From contig JADJTO010000005.1 of assembly GCA_016711105.1 (NCBI GenBank), forward strand, positions 124,001-188,000: a DNA stretch of 64,000 bases, written 5' to 3'. The notes beneath the pieces are model-generated. The model was given only the letters and a program-made list of their open reading frames with translations. It made no database searches and was not told the DNA's origin. The position numbers were made by a program, and so were the translations under genes. The stretch is from Micropruina sp. (GTDB lineage Bacteria; Actinomycetota; Actinomycetes; Propionibacteriales; Propionibacteriaceae). Shown piece by piece: positions 1-11,027 of this stretch. The stretch's first letter is position 1. Each line of letters starts with the position of its first letter.

Positions 1-1319
1 TCCATCTGGTTGTCGCTGCTGCTGATCGTGATCTATCCGCTGTTCACCTGGCTGACCGCCATCACCTCCAAGAAGTGGCAAGCCCTGGAGGGCAAGAAGA
101 ACGCCGAGTTCGACCAGGCCGGGGGCCGGTTCAGCGAAGTGATCGGCCAGATCAAGGTCGTCAAGAGTTTCGCTCAGGAGCGCCGCGAGCTGAGCCTCTT
201 CGACGGCAACTATCAGCGCACGATCGGGATCACCGGCGAACAGTCCCGCTGGTGGCACCAGATGGACGTGGCTCGCCGCGGGGCGCTGAATGTCATCTTC
301 TTCGGCGTGTACGCGATCATCTTCGTCCAAACCGTCCAGGGTGCGTTCAGCATCGGCGAAATGGTGGTGTTGGTGCAGCTGGTCAATATCGCCCGCCAGC
401 CGGTGCTCAGCATGAGCTATTTCGTCGACACGATCCAAAAGGCGATCGCCGGCAGCAAGGACTACTTCAAAGTCATGGAGGAACTGCCCGAGCGCCCGAT
501 CGAGGAGCCGAGCGACGCCCCGGCTCCGCTGGCGTTGGGCGATGCTGTGCCGGCGATCGAGTTCGAGCGCGCGTGCTTCGGCTACACCGACACCGAGAAG
601 GTGTTGGACGAGGTCAGCTTCGCCGTCCGTCGCGGCGAGCGGGTCGCTTTCGTCGGGGAGAGTGGCGGCGGCAAGACCACGCTGGTCAGCCTGCTGCTCG
701 GCCTCTACTCGCTCGGGAAGGGGCGGGTGCGCGTCGGCGGTCACGACATCGCCGCGTTGCCCCTGGAGCAATTGCGGCGCAGCGTCGGGGTGGTGTTCCA
801 GGATCCGTCCTGGTTCTCGGGCTCGATCGCCGACAACATCGCCTACGGCAGCCCGTCCGCCACCCGGGAAGAGATCAAGCCGTGGCCAAACGGGCCAACG
901 CCCACGAGTTCATTTCGACCTTCGCCGAGGGGTACGACTCCCAAATCGGGGAGCGCGGCCTCAAACTCTCCGGCGGCCAGAAGCAGCGGATCGCGGTCGC
1001 CCGAGCAATGCTCAAGGACGCCCCGATCCTGATTCTCGACGAGGCCACCAGTTCTCTGGATTCCAAGTCGGAGCGGCTCGTTCAAGAAGGGTTGGAGCAC
1101 TTGATGGCTGAGCGAACCACCCTGATCGTCGCGCACCGCCTCTCCACGATCAGCTCCGCCGACCGCATCGTCACCCTGAAGAACGGACGAGTGGACGAGA
1201 TCGGCTCCCCCGACGAACTGGCCCGCAGTGGTGGCATCTACGCCGAGCTATTGGCCCTCCAAGCCTCCTCCTCGAAGGCGGACCGGAAGCGACTGCAGGC
1301 CTACGACATCTCGCGCTGA
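1..1319 (+). CDS. ABC exporter, fused permease/ATPase (5' end outside window; frameshifted)
   Basis: Carboxy-terminal part of a fused ABC half-exporter (MsbA/MdlB type). The window opens inside the membrane domain, readable in frame 1 from base 1. The nucleotide-binding domain follows, with Walker A GESGGGKTT near 655-680, Q-loop VFQDP near 796, signature LSGGQKQR near 967, Walker B ILILDEATSSLD near 1027 and H-loop VAHR near 1131. The frame breaks at 879-880 after EEIK and resumes one frame on as AVAKRANAHEF. Restoring one G (aaggccgtggcc) rejoins the two halves perfectly, so a sequencing deletion is more likely than a dead gene. Substrate unknown; such proteins usually work as dimers with a partner encoded upstream. 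Confidence 0.85.
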   Translation, partial: HLVVAAADRDLSAVHLADRHHLQEVASPGGQEERRVRPGRGPVQRSDRPDQGRQEFRSGAPRAEPLRRQLSAHDRDHRRTVPLVAPDGRGSPRGAECHLLRRVRDHLRPNRPGCVQHRRNGGVGAAGQYRPPAGAQHELFRRHDPKGDRRQQGLLQSHGGTARAPDRGAERRPGSAGVGRCCAGDRVRARVLRLHRHREGVGRGQLRRPSRRAGRFRRGEWRRQDHAGQPAARPLLAREGAGARRRSRHRRVAPGAIAAQRRGGVPGSVLVLGLDRRQHRLRQPVRHPGRDQAVAKRANAHEFISTFAEGYDSQIGERGLKLSGGQKQRIAVARAMLKDAPILILDEATSSLDSKSERLVQEGLEHLMAERTTLIVAHRLSTISSADRIVTLKNGRVDEIGSPDELARSGGIYAELLALQASSSKADRKRLQAYDISR

Positions 1320-1477
1320 GCAGCGCCCGCGGACGTCCGGCTTGCCGATCGCGACCCTGACCTAGCGTAAAACTGCTCAGCAGAGCGGGTGCGTCCGCGG
1401 ACTGAGTCCCCGTAGACTCCGGCGAGAACTCGCCTCGTGAGTGTCATTCGGCCACAAGCCGGAGCGAAGGAGGATCA

Positions 1478-3790
<2,313 letters not shown>

Positions 3791-3808
3791 CGAGCAGCGC
3801 CCAACAAC

Positions 3809-3848
3809 GTGAGGGGTTGACTACCGACTTCGGTAGTCAACCCCTCAC
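3809..3848. terminator. Bidirectional palindromic terminator, family A
   Basis: Perfect 18-bp inverted repeat gtgaggggttgactaccg with a 4-base loop, preceded by aacaac. It lies just after hppA and at the end of the small minus-strand ORF, so it could serve both strands. There is no T-tract. Same sequence family as the hairpins at 35984 and 36552. Confidence 0.7.
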
Positions 3849-4054
3849 GCTGTGTGGCCCAGCAGGTCTGCGAGGCGGATTCGGTGGCCCCGGGCGGACG
3901 CGGCGCGTAGCCAGGCGACGCGATTGCGTCGGGGGGCGGCGTCCGTGGCGTGCAGCACGGCGCTCGCCGGACGCACGGCGTCGATGTTGGTGGTGGCGGC
4001 ACGGGATGCACCCGCGATGATGTCGCAGGCGATCGCTGCGGGGTTGCTCCTCAT
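3845..4054 (-). CDS. Small basic hypothetical protein (69 aa)
   Basis: Sixty-nine-residue Ala/Arg-rich protein, no recognised family. It is kept because its ATG has a well-spaced Shine-Dalgarno (gaggagg, about 8 bases upstream) and because its stop codon lies inside the arm of the palindromic terminator, as if transcript end and gene end evolved together. There is no signal peptide or membrane segment. It lies between two genes without overlapping either, 63 bases downstream of the acetyltransferase gene on the same strand. Chance ORFs of this size are common in such GC-rich DNA, so confidence is moderate. Confidence 0.4.
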   Translation of the reverse strand: MRSNPAAIACDIIAGASRAATTNIDAVRPASAVLHATDAAPRRNRVAWLRAASARGHRIRLADLLGHTA

Positions 4055-4117
4055 GGCGGGCCCTCCTCTGGTCTTCCCGATTGACTGCCAAGAGTCCCCA
4101 GGCCACCCGCTGATACC

Positions 4118-4705
4118 TCAGCGGCTCAATCTGGCCCGCAACCGATCTCGAACGGCCGGCCATTCGTCGTCGAGGATCGAATAGACCACCGTGTCCCGAA
4201 AGCTGCCATCAGGCAGGATCCGATGCTTGCGCAGGATCCCGTCCTGGTGGGCGCCGAGCCGCTCAATGGCTGCCCGGGAGCGCAGATTACGCACGTGAGT
4301 GCGCAGTTCCACGGCCAGGCAGCCCAGATTCTCGAACGCATGCCCGAGCAGCAGCAGCTTGGCCTCGGTGTTCACCGCCGTCCGCTGCGCCGAGGCCGCG
4401 TACCAGGTGCCGCCGATCTCGACCCGCGGGTGTACCGGGTCGAGGTTGAGGTAGTTGGTCAGCCCCACGATCCGGCCCTCCGGCCGAGTGCGGACCACGA
4501 ACGCCACCCAACTCCCCGCAGCCACCTCGGCCAGCCGTCCGGCGACGAACTCGTCCATCTCGGACGGGGCGGGCACCGGGGTCACCCAGAGGGAGGAGAG
4601 GTCGCCATCGGCCGAAGCTGCAGCGAGCCCGGCGGCGTCGTCCGGGGTCAGCGGCGACAGCAGGACGTGCTCGCCACGCAGGGTCACGGGGGCGGTGAAC
4701 ATCAT
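4118..4705 (-). CDS. GNAT-family N-acetyltransferase (RimJ/RimL-like)
   Basis: About 195 aa. The pattern is that of RimJ/RimL-type GNAT enzymes: N-terminal TLRGEHVLLSPLTPDD, a central strand with GLTNYLNLDP, the WY-A-AQRT-VNTEAKLLLL segment that forms the acetyl-CoA pocket, and the C-terminal VELRTHVRNLRSRAAIERLGA helix-strand. It probably acetylates an amino group on a protein or small molecule; the substrate cannot be read from sequence. The start is taken at the ATGATG at 4705/4702, directly before the conserved FTAPVTL segment; a longer frame to 4750 has no conserved residues. Divergent from the amino-acid transporter operon. Confidence 0.85.
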   Translation of the reverse strand: MMFTAPVTLRGEHVLLSPLTPDDAAGLAAASADGDLSSLWVTPVPAPSEMDEFVAGRLAEVAAGSWVAFVVRTRPEGRIVGLTNYLNLDPVHPRVEIGGTWYAASAQRTAVNTEAKLLLLGHAFENLGCLAVELRTHVRNLRSRAAIERLGAHQDGILRKHRILPDGSFRDTVVYSILDDEWPAVRDRLRARLSR

Positions 4706-4785
4706 CAGAGCAGCGTATCGGCGCGCCGCTTGGTTACGTTCTGGCAACACTGTGGCGACGGCTTAGTCACAATCGAGCAAAATCG

Positions 4786-4814
4786 TTGCCTGCCGACATG
4801 GCCGATGCGAGGAT
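4786..4814 (+). promoter_or_regulatory. Candidate sigma-70 promoter of the amino-acid transporter operon
   Basis: TTGCCT (4786-4791), a 17-base spacer and GAGGAT (4809-4814), 35 bases before the GTG start. The -10 is weak. It is the best candidate in the divergent gap and is not experimentally supported. Confidence 0.3.
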
Positions 4815-4848
4815 GCCTCACGTCATTCACCTTGCAAAGGAGTTCACG

Positions 4849-5697
4849 GTGATCCACCGTTCGAAGCGTTCCAAGGCCGTCCTGGCCACTGTCGGCGCCG
4901 TCAGTCTGCTGGCCCTCTCGGCCTGCGCCAACTACTCGACCCCGAGCACCACGCCCTCGGCCGGCGCGTCCGCCTCCGCGGCCAGCGTGACTCTGGTCAG
5001 CCCCGGCAAGCTCACCGTCTGCACGCACCTGTCCTACAAGCCTTTCCAGTACAAGGACGACTCCGGCAAGGTCGTCGGCTTCGACGTCGACATCATGGAT
5101 CTGGTCGCCAAGAAGCTGGGCGTGACCCAGGAGATCGTCGACATCGACTTCGCCCAGGTCACCTCGGGCGCGGTGTTCGCAGCCAAGAAGTGCGACGCCG
5201 CCGCAGCCGCGGTCACGATCAACGATGCCCGCAAGCAAGCGATCCTGTTCTCCGACCCGTACTTCAACGCCACCCAGGCGCTGCTGACCAAGACCGGCTC
5301 GGGCATCAAGGACTTGGCCGGACTCAAGGGCAAGAAGCTCGGCGTCCAGACCGATACCACCGGCAAGGAGTACGCCGAGAAGAACAAGGAAGCCAACGGC
5401 TACGAGATCGTCGTCTTCGATGACATGCCCTCCGAGCTCGCCGCCGTCCTGGCCGGCCGGGTCGACGCGGCCGTCAACGACAACGGCGTGGTCTACGACT
5501 ACGCCAAGGCCAATCCGACCTCCGAGGTCGTCGCGGAGTTCGCAACAGGTGAGCAGTACGGCCTGTTGGCGCAGAAGGACAGCCCCACCGCTCAGGCCCT
5601 GATGGACGTGATCAACGCCGAGCTCAAGGCCGCAAAGGCCGGCACCGCGTACAACGACATCTACAAGAAGTGGTTCGGGGTCGACGCTCCGATGTGA
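4849..5697 (+). CDS. Polar amino-acid ABC transporter, substrate-binding lipoprotein
   Basis: Periplasmic-binding-protein family 3 lipoprotein (282 aa) that captures an amino acid (glutamate/glutamine or basic type; specificity not readable) outside the membrane. The start is GTG 4849, 7 bases after aaggag; the upstream in-frame ATG lacks a ribosome site and would precede the signal peptide. Residues 1-25 form a lipoprotein signal with basic N-region HRSKRSK, hydrophobic core and lipobox LSAC, with Cys26 as the lipidated residue. A Ser/Thr/Ala linker follows, then the SBP_bac_3 domain (KLTVCTHLSYKPFQY, VVGFDVDIMD, LGVQTDTTGKEY). First gene of a binding protein-permease-ATPase operon. Confidence 0.93.
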   Translation: MIHRSKRSKAVLATVGAVSLLALSACANYSTPSTTPSAGASASAASVTLVSPGKLTVCTHLSYKPFQYKDDSGKVVGFDVDIMDLVAKKLGVTQEIVDIDFAQVTSGAVFAAKKCDAAAAAVTINDARKQAILFSDPYFNATQALLTKTGSGIKDLAGLKGKKLGVQTDTTGKEYAEKNKEANGYEIVVFDDMPSELAAVLAGRVDAAVNDNGVVYDYAKANPTSEVVAEFATGEQYGLLAQKDSPTAQALMDVINAELKAAKAGTAYNDIYKKWFGVDAPM

Positions 5698-5787
5698 TCC
5701 CCGCCGCACCTCTCCCGCTCCCGCTCGTCGGGGGCGGGAGAGGGCGGCCCCATCCCCACCGAACGGCCCACCCATCGATAGGACGAG

Positions 5788-6615
5788 ATGACCGCACCTA
5801 GTAGCACCGCGGCAGTTCCGCGCAAGAAGTTCTCTCCCCGCAAAGCTGCCCAGCGGCGTCGCTACATCCAGTACGGGGTGCTGGCGGTGGTCGTCGTGTT
5901 GGCCGTGTCGTTCGCTGATGGCGGGCAGATTCAGCGGGTGTTCTTCCGCCCCGACCTGATCGCCCGGACGTTGGGCGTCGACCTGCTGATCGCCCTGAAG
6001 AACACTCTCGCCTACACCGCCGGAGCCTTCGTCTTCGGCCTGGCGTTGGGTACCGTGCTGGCCCTGATGAGGCTCTCCAGCGTCGCCCCCTACCGCTGGC
6101 TCGCGAGCGTCTACATCGAGTTCTTCCGCGGCGTGCCCGCGATCATCGTGTTCATGGCCTTCGGCCTGTTGCCGCTGGCCTTCCCCGGAATGATCGTCCC
6201 GTTCGACCCCTACGGCACCGTCTGGGTCGCTCTGGGCCTGGTGGCTGCCGCCTACATGGCCGAAACCATCCGGGCCGGCATCCAGGCCGTCCCCAAGGGT
6301 CAGGTGGAGGCCGCGCGTTCGCTCGGCATGCCTGCCGGCATGGCCACGCAGCGGATCATCCTGCCGCAGGCCTTCCGCATCGTCACCCCGCCACTGACCA
6401 ACGAGCTGATCCTGCTGGTCAAGGACTCCTCCCTGGTCTACGTGCTGGGTCTGGCCTCCAGCGGGTACGAACTCACCAAGTACGGACGCGAGCTGGCCAG
6501 CACGACGTCCAACCTGACTCCGCTGGTCATTGCCGGCCTCTGCTACCTCGTCATCACCCTGCCCTTGACCTTCATCGTCAAGCGCATGGAAGCCAACGCC
6601 AAGAAGTCCCGGTGA
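5788..6615 (+). CDS. Polar amino-acid ABC transporter permease
   Basis: HisM/GlnP-type inner-membrane permease (275 aa). It has a cytoplasmic basic N-terminus, then about five membrane helices. The EAA loop that docks on the ATPase reads EAARSLGMPAGMATQRIILPQ near residues 172-192 (ends approximate). VYIEFFRGVPAIIV is the typical segment of this subfamily. Expressed from the same operon as the upstream lipoprotein. It overlaps the ATPase gene by four bases (GTGA), so translation is probably coupled. A single permease gene implies a homodimeric channel. Confidence 0.93.
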   Translation: MTAPSSTAAVPRKKFSPRKAAQRRRYIQYGVLAVVVVLAVSFADGGQIQRVFFRPDLIARTLGVDLLIALKNTLAYTAGAFVFGLALGTVLALMRLSSVAPYRWLASVYIEFFRGVPAIIVFMAFGLLPLAFPGMIVPFDPYGTVWVALGLVAAAYMAETIRAGIQAVPKGQVEAARSLGMPAGMATQRIILPQAFRIVTPPLTNELILLVKDSSLVYVLGLASSGYELTKYGRELASTTSNLTPLVIAGLCYLVITLPLTFIVKRMEANAKKSR

Positions 6616-7404
6616 TCCCCATGACCCAGCAAATTCCCAGCGGCCTGCGCGAGGACGAGATCCAGATCTACGACCTGCACAAGGCCTTCGGTTCGAACAA
6701 GGTGCTCAAAGGCATCACCACGACCATTCACCGCGGCGAGGTGGTGTGTGTGATCGGCCCGTCCGGCTCCGGCAAGTCCACGCTGCTGCGCTGCGTCAAC
6801 CTGTTGGAGGTGCCGACCGAGGGACGGATCTTCATCCTCAACGAGGAGATCACCGACCCGGACGCCGACATCGATCACCTGCGCACCAAGATGGGCATGG
6901 TCTTCCAGTCGTTCAACCTGTTCCCGCACTTGACCGCGATGGACAACTGCACGATCGCCCAGATCAATGTGCAGAAGAAGTCGAAGGCCGAAGCCGAGGA
7001 GTTCGCCCAAGCCCAACTGGACAAGGTCGGCCTGGGGACCGCGGCGGCTCCTTCCCGTTGCAGATGTCGGGCGGACAGCAGCAGCGGGTGGCGATCGCCC
7101 GGGCGCTCGCGATGGACCCGAGCTGATGCTCTTCGACGAGCCGACCTCGGCGCTCGACCCGGAACTGGTCGGTGACGTGCTGGCGGTGATGCGGAGCCTG
7201 GCCGTGTCGGGCATGACCATGATGGTGGTCACGCACGAGATGGCGTTCGCCCGCGAGGTGGCCGACAGGGTGATCTTCATGGACGGTGGCGTCATCGTCG
7301 AGGAGGGTCCGCCCGAAGAGGTGATCGGCAACCCGCAACACGAACGGACGCGCACCTTCCTCCGCCGGGTCCTGGACCCGACCCACGTGGACCCAACCAG
7401 CTGA
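6612..7404 (+). CDS. Polar amino-acid ABC transporter ATP-binding protein (two frameshifts)
   Basis: GlnQ/HisP-type ATPase powering the importer. Walker A GPSGSGKST lies near residue 51, Q-loop VFQSFNLFPHLT, signature MSGGQQQR, Walker B LMLFDEPTSALDPELV and H-loop VVTHEM. The reading frame breaks twice: at 7034-7037 (a G run one base short; LGDRGGSFPLQ continues in the next frame) and at 7120-7121 (cccgag for cccggag; MDPELMLF continues). Both repairs add a single G and give a full-length, motif-complete protein, which suggests sequencing errors. ATG 6621 is an alternative start. Followed 26 bases later by a rho-independent terminator. Confidence 0.9.
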
Positions 7405-7430
7405 CCACGTCCGCAGCAGCCACGACGACG

Positions 7431-7460
7431 AAAGCCCCGGGAGGACAACCCCGGGGCTTT
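7431..7460 (+). terminator. Rho-independent terminator after the amino-acid transporter operon
   Basis: Inverted repeat aaagccccggg / cccggggcttt with an 8-base loop, directly downstream of the ATPase gene. The GC-rich stem has AAA/TTT ends and no long U-tract. Confidence 0.8.
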
Positions 7461-7602
7461 CCCGTTCCGTCCGAACCTTCGGCAGCCGGAATGGTGCGCG
7501 CGCTTGAGGGAGCGCGCATGCCAGACTGGCCAGGCGACGTTTCCACCAGCGCAACGCCAACCTCGCCCGGGCCACGAACAGTGTTAAGGAGTGCACCGCC
7601 GC

Positions 7603-8772
7603 ATGCAGGAGTCACCAGCACGCTCGCTGACCGCCCGGCACCGCATGAAGCGGGTGCTGTTCCTCTTCTCCGACACTGGCGGCGGCCATCGCTCCGCGAC
7701 CGAGGCGATGATCGAAGCGATGGAGTTGGAGTTCCCCGGAGTTTTCGACTGTGACAAGGTGGACGTCTTTCGCGAATACCTTCCCGGCCCCTTGAAATAC
7801 GCTCCCGAGCTCTACCCACCGATGACGAAGTTCCCCGAAGGCTGGGGTTTCGGTTACAAGGCATTGGACGGTAGGCGGCGCGCCGGAATGGCCCTGCAAA
7901 TGGTTTACCCCTACGTCCGCCGAGCCACCCAGCGGCTGTTCCGGGAAAACCCGGCCGACATCATCGTTTCGGTTCATCCGCTGGTGAATACCGGAATGTT
8001 GCGGACGATGCGCAAATCACCGAAGCCTTTCATCACGGTTGTCACCGACATGGTCACCACGCATGCCTTCTGGTACGACCGCCGGGCCGACCTGGTTGTG
8101 GTGCCGACCGACGACGCCAAGCAGTTGGCGATCGAGTACGGGATTCCCGAGGGCAACGTCCGGGTGGTCGGGCTGCCGGTCGCCGAGCGTTTCGCCGTCC
8201 CCCAAGCCAGCAAGGACGAGTTGCGCCAACAACTCGGCTGGCGAGCGGACCTCCCGGTGATCCTGTTGGTTGGCGGCGGCGACGGGATGGGCCCGATGGC
8301 GCGGGTGGCCAAGGCGATCAACGAGGCTCGGCTGAACGCCACCTTGGTGCTCATCTGCGGACGCAACGAGGAGCTGAAGCACAAGCTCGAAGCGATCGAC
8401 TGGACGCTACCCACCCACATCTACGGCTTCACCCATCAAATGCCGGAGTTCATGTCCGCCTCCGACATGTTGGTCACCAAGGCTGGCCCGGGCACGATTT
8501 CGGAGGCGTTCATCGCCGGTCTGCCGCTCGTGGTTTACGCCCGGCTGCCCGGCCAAGAAGACGGCAACGTGAGCTACGTGGTGCAGCAGCGCGCGGGCGT
8601 GTGGGCCCCGCGCCCGGATCAGGTGGTTGATGCGGTGCGTCGCTGGGTGAACGACCCGGTCGCGCGGAGCGAAGCGGCGGCGGCCAGTCATCGGGTGGCG
8701 AAACCGGGGGCGGCGCGGGAGATCGCGCGGATCATCGCCGATCAGGTCGGGGTCTACCCGGCGCTCAACTGA
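7603..8772 (+). CDS. MGDG-synthase-like glycosyltransferase (family 28 fold)
   Basis: About 389 aa. The N-terminal RVLFLFSDTGGGHRSA is the acceptor-domain signature of the MGDG synthase/UgtP group, and the C-terminal half has the GT28 donor-binding elements VILLVGGGDGMGP, ICGRNEEL and the TKAGPGTISEAFIAGLPLVV loop. It probably moves a sugar from a nucleotide donor onto a diacylglycerol or other membrane lipid. The start is ATG 7603, 11 bases after aaggag; GTG 7591 is too close to that site and ATG 7645 has none. It ends in a 19-bp convergent overlap with the CPBP protease gene. Codon use is slightly less GC-rich at the start than in its neighbours. Confidence 0.85.
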   Translation: MQESPARSLTARHRMKRVLFLFSDTGGGHRSATEAMIEAMELEFPGVFDCDKVDVFREYLPGPLKYAPELYPPMTKFPEGWGFGYKALDGRRRAGMALQMVYPYVRRATQRLFRENPADIIVSVHPLVNTGMLRTMRKSPKPFITVVTDMVTTHAFWYDRRADLVVVPTDDAKQLAIEYGIPEGNVRVVGLPVAERFAVPQASKDELRQQLGWRADLPVILLVGGGDGMGPMARVAKAINEARLNATLVLICGRNEELKHKLEAIDWTLPTHIYGFTHQMPEFMSASDMLVTKAGPGTISEAFIAGLPLVVYARLPGQEDGNVSYVVQQRAGVWAPRPDQVVDAVRRWVNDPVARSEAAAASHRVAKPGAAREIARIIADQVGVYPALN

Positions 8773-9722
8773 CGGTCGCGCAACTCCATCCGTCGCGACC
8801 ACACCGGTTCGACGACTTGGGCGCTGTGCTGCAAGCGCACGGCCAAGAAGATGGTGAACCCGACCAGCAGGGCGACCGTGACCAGGCTGGCTTCGGCGCC
8901 GAAGCTGCCGCCGGTCAGCCAGTCCGGGCCGACCGTGACGGTGTTCAGCCAGCCGTCGCTGAAGCCTGAGCCCGACACCGGGACGCCCAACACCGGCCCT
9001 TGGACCAGATTCCAGGAGGCGTGGAAGCCGATCACGAGCCACAGCGAGCGGGTCAGCGCGTAGAGCAGCGCGAACATCACGCCGGCCTCCAGCGCGATCG
9101 CGGTCGCTCCCCAGATGGTGGCCTCAGGGTTACCCAGATGCAGAAAGCCGAAGGCCAGCCCGGAGATCCCGGCGGCGAACCAGGTGCCCAGCCACTCCTC
9201 CAGCAGCCGAAACAGGACGCCGCGGAAGATGAGCTCTTCGGCCACACCGGCGCCGACGCCCAGCATCAGCACCGGCTCCAGCCACTGGTAACCCGGATCG
9301 ACCCCCTCGAAGCGGTAGCCGCCGAACAGGGCGATGATGCCGAAGCAGGCGGCGAACAGCAGCGCTCCCAAGGCGAGCCCGACCAGCAGCCCCGGCCAGC
9401 GACCCGGACGAAGCTCGTCAGGTGGCCGCCGCCCCTCGAGGGCCAGCACCAGCACCAGGTAGGACGCCACTACGATCACCACCTGCAGCACGGCAAGGAT
9501 GCTGCCGCTGACCTCACCGAGGAGCAGTCCAGGCACGAACGTGGCCGCGGTCAGGGAGCCGAGCAGGACGGTCGCCCCGAAGACCAGCAGCCGAACCAAC
9601 GGATTGCGCAACCAGCCGAACCGGACGCGCTGCCGCGGCATATCGCAGGAGCGCAGGTCATCCTGGCGGATTGCCGGGGCCTCAAGTGCCTCGTCGAACC
9701 ACAGTGGGAGTCGAGGGGTCAT
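8754..9722 (-). CDS. CPBP-family intramembrane metalloprotease
   Basis: Membrane protein (322 aa) of the CAAX-protease/bacteriocin-processing (CPBP, Abi) family. It has about eight hydrophobic segments and the three diagnostic motifs: EEliFRG near residue 162, FGFLHLGN near 192 and GFHASWN near 234, which supply the catalytic Glu and metal-binding His residues. Its substrate is unknown. The ATG overlaps the glbO stop (ATGA), so the two are translationally coupled, which also supports this start over the internal Met28. The 3' end overlaps the opposing glycosyltransferase gene by 19 bp. Confidence 0.9.
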   Translation of the reverse strand: MTPRLPLWFDEALEAPAIRQDDLRSCDMPRQRVRFGWLRNPLVRLLVFGATVLLGSLTAATFVPGLLLGEVSGSILAVLQVVIVVASYLVLVLALEGRRPPDELRPGRWPGLLVGLALGALLFAACFGIIALFGGYRFEGVDPGYQWLEPVLMLGVGAGVAEELIFRGVLFRLLEEWLGTWFAAGISGLAFGFLHLGNPEATIWGATAIALEAGVMFALLYALTRSLWLVIGFHASWNLVQGPVLGVPVSGSGFSDGWLNTVTVGPDWLTGGSFGAEASLVTVALLVGFTIFLAVRLQHSAQVVEPVWSRRMELRDRQLSAG

Positions 9723-10111
9723 TCGGCCTGGTCGTCCAAGACGTTGATCATGAACTGGGCCGCCTTCACCAGGTACTCCCGAATCTCGGCGTCGTCCGTC
9801 GGGGCCAGTTCCAGGCTGTCCAGCGCGGCCAGCATGTGGGTCAGCCAGCGATCACGTTGGGCCGGGGTGACCGCGTACGGGCCGTGCCGCTGCCGAAGCC
9901 GTGGATGCCCCCGAGTCTCCGAGTACGTCTTCGGGCCACCCCAGTACTGCTCCATGAACATCAGCAGCCGCTCGGACGCGGGCCCGAGGTCTTCCTCGGG
10001 GTACAGCTCGCGCAGCGGCGGGTCTCCTGCCACCCCCTCATAGAAGCGGTCGATCAGCGCCTGGAAGGTGGCATGGCCGCCGACGCGGTCGTAGAAGGTG
10101 CCCTCGGTCAT
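9719..10111 (-). CDS. glbO: Group II truncated haemoglobin
   Basis: Two-on-two globin (130 aa) that binds oxygen through haem; in actinobacteria GlbO is linked to oxygen handling and defence against reactive species. Visible features are the B-helix FYEGV with Tyr at B10, the proximal His in RHGPYAVT, the QYWGGPKTYSETRGHPRLR segment typical of group II and the G8 Trp in RDRWL. Length is normal. First gene of a two-gene unit with the CPBP protease, overlapping by four bases. Confidence 0.93.
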   Translation of the reverse strand: MTEGTFYDRVGGHATFQALIDRFYEGVAGDPPLRELYPEEDLGPASERLLMFMEQYWGGPKTYSETRGHPRLRQRHGPYAVTPAQRDRWLTHMLAALDSLELAPTDDAEIREYLVKAAQFMINVLDDQAE

Positions 10112-10248
10112 CGCACCATTCTGTCAGCCTGAACGCGAGTCGCCGGACTCGGGCCTCCGGACGTCCGACACGCCGTGATTCGGCATTATTGGTCTTCTCA
10201 ACTAGCCTTAATCACGTCAGCACCCACACCAAGCATGAGCGAAACCCA

Positions 10249-10968
10249 ATGACGAAAACGACTGAAACCGACGTGACTTCGACCCAGGCCGAGAAGAAGG
10301 CCAAACTCTTCGACCTCTCCATCCCCCAGCTCATGGCAGGCGCGCTCACCGCGATGACCATGGCAACAGTCGGCTCCCGACTAGGTGTGATGGGGACTGT
10401 CGCCGGCGCCGCCCTGGGTAGCGTCGTGGCGACCATCATCAGCACCGTTTACACCGCGGGTGTGCACAAGACCACCGAGACCGTGCAGCGAATTGTGCGT
10501 CGGCGCGCCGACGGGCGAACCGAAACGGTTGAGGTGCTGCGGACGACCGAACCGACCTCCAGCAGCAGCCCGGCAGTCACTCGTCCGGGTACCCGGCCGT
10601 CCCCGCGGCCCAGCCGACGCTACCTGTGGGGCACCGCCGGTGCCGTGATGGCGGGCGCGGCGGCGACCTTCGCGATCACGTTGGCCCTGGTCACTGGGGC
10701 CGAGCTGACCACCGGGAGCAGCCTCGACGGCAAGGACGGCACCACGCTGAGCCAGGTCGCACCGAAGACCAGCAGCAGCCCGAGCGCGAAGCCGAGCACC
10801 AGCCCGTCCGCCACACCGTCGGCCAGCGCCACGCCCACCGTGGTAGCGACCCCGACGCCCACCAAGACGATCACGGTGACAGCGACCCCGACCCCGACGG
10901 CCACCACCTCGCCCGTGACCACCCCGACCGCGCAGCCCAGCACCGCCCCGGGCTCAGCGTCGGAGTAA
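10249..10968 (+). CDS. Hypothetical membrane protein with Ser/Thr/Pro-rich tail
   Basis: About 239 aa from ATG 10249 (MTKTTETDV); an earlier in-frame start at 10189 would add residues with no recognisable character. Two hydrophobic segments: LMAGALTAMTMATVGSRLG with a Gly/Ala-rich stretch near 28-63, and WGTAGAVMAGAAATFAITLA near 127-150. Between them is a basic, Ser/Pro-rich linker; after them, a long low-complexity tail of repeated TPT/PSA/SPS units, probably outside the cell. Function unknown. Similar two-segment proteins with such tails are common in actinobacteria. Followed by a clear hairpin terminator shared with the opposing small gene. Confidence 0.65.
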   Translation: MTKTTETDVTSTQAEKKAKLFDLSIPQLMAGALTAMTMATVGSRLGVMGTVAGAALGSVVATIISTVYTAGVHKTTETVQRIVRRRADGRTETVEVLRTTEPTSSSSPAVTRPGTRPSPRPSRRYLWGTAGAVMAGAAATFAITLALVTGAELTTGSSLDGKDGTTLSQVAPKTSSSPSAKPSTSPSATPSASATPTVVATPTPTKTITVTATPTPTATTSPVTTPTAQPSTAPGSASE

Positions 10969-10990
10969 CCCTTCCTCGAACTGATTCGCA

Positions 10991-11021
10991 AACGTGGGGC
11001 CCTTCCTCGGGGCTCCACGTT
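10991..11021. terminator. Hairpin terminator between convergent genes
   Basis: aacgtggggccc / ggggctccacgtt pair over 12 positions with one mismatch. It lies between the stop of the plus-strand membrane-protein gene and the stop of the minus-strand gene, so it probably acts in both directions. Confidence 0.7.
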
Positions 11022-11027
11022 CTGCGT

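Noticed and set aside
1327..1400. Riboswitch upstream of hppA from the ccgcggacg / cgtccgcgg pair
   Set aside because: A single long-range 9-bp pairing with no recognisable riboswitch core; could be chance in GC-rich DNA.
3809..3848. Integron attC or IS terminal repeat
   Set aside because: No integrase or transposase, no target duplication, and copies sit consistently after gene stops.
4705..5775. 356-codon minus-strand frame over the amino-acid binding protein
   Set aside because: Opposite-strand shadow of a clear lipoprotein gene; no motif or ribosome site.
7021..7130. Programmed ribosomal frameshifting in the amino-acid transporter ATPase and similar genes
   Set aside because: No slippery heptamer with downstream structure, shifts in many unrelated genes and in both directions; single-base errors in G/C runs explain all of them.
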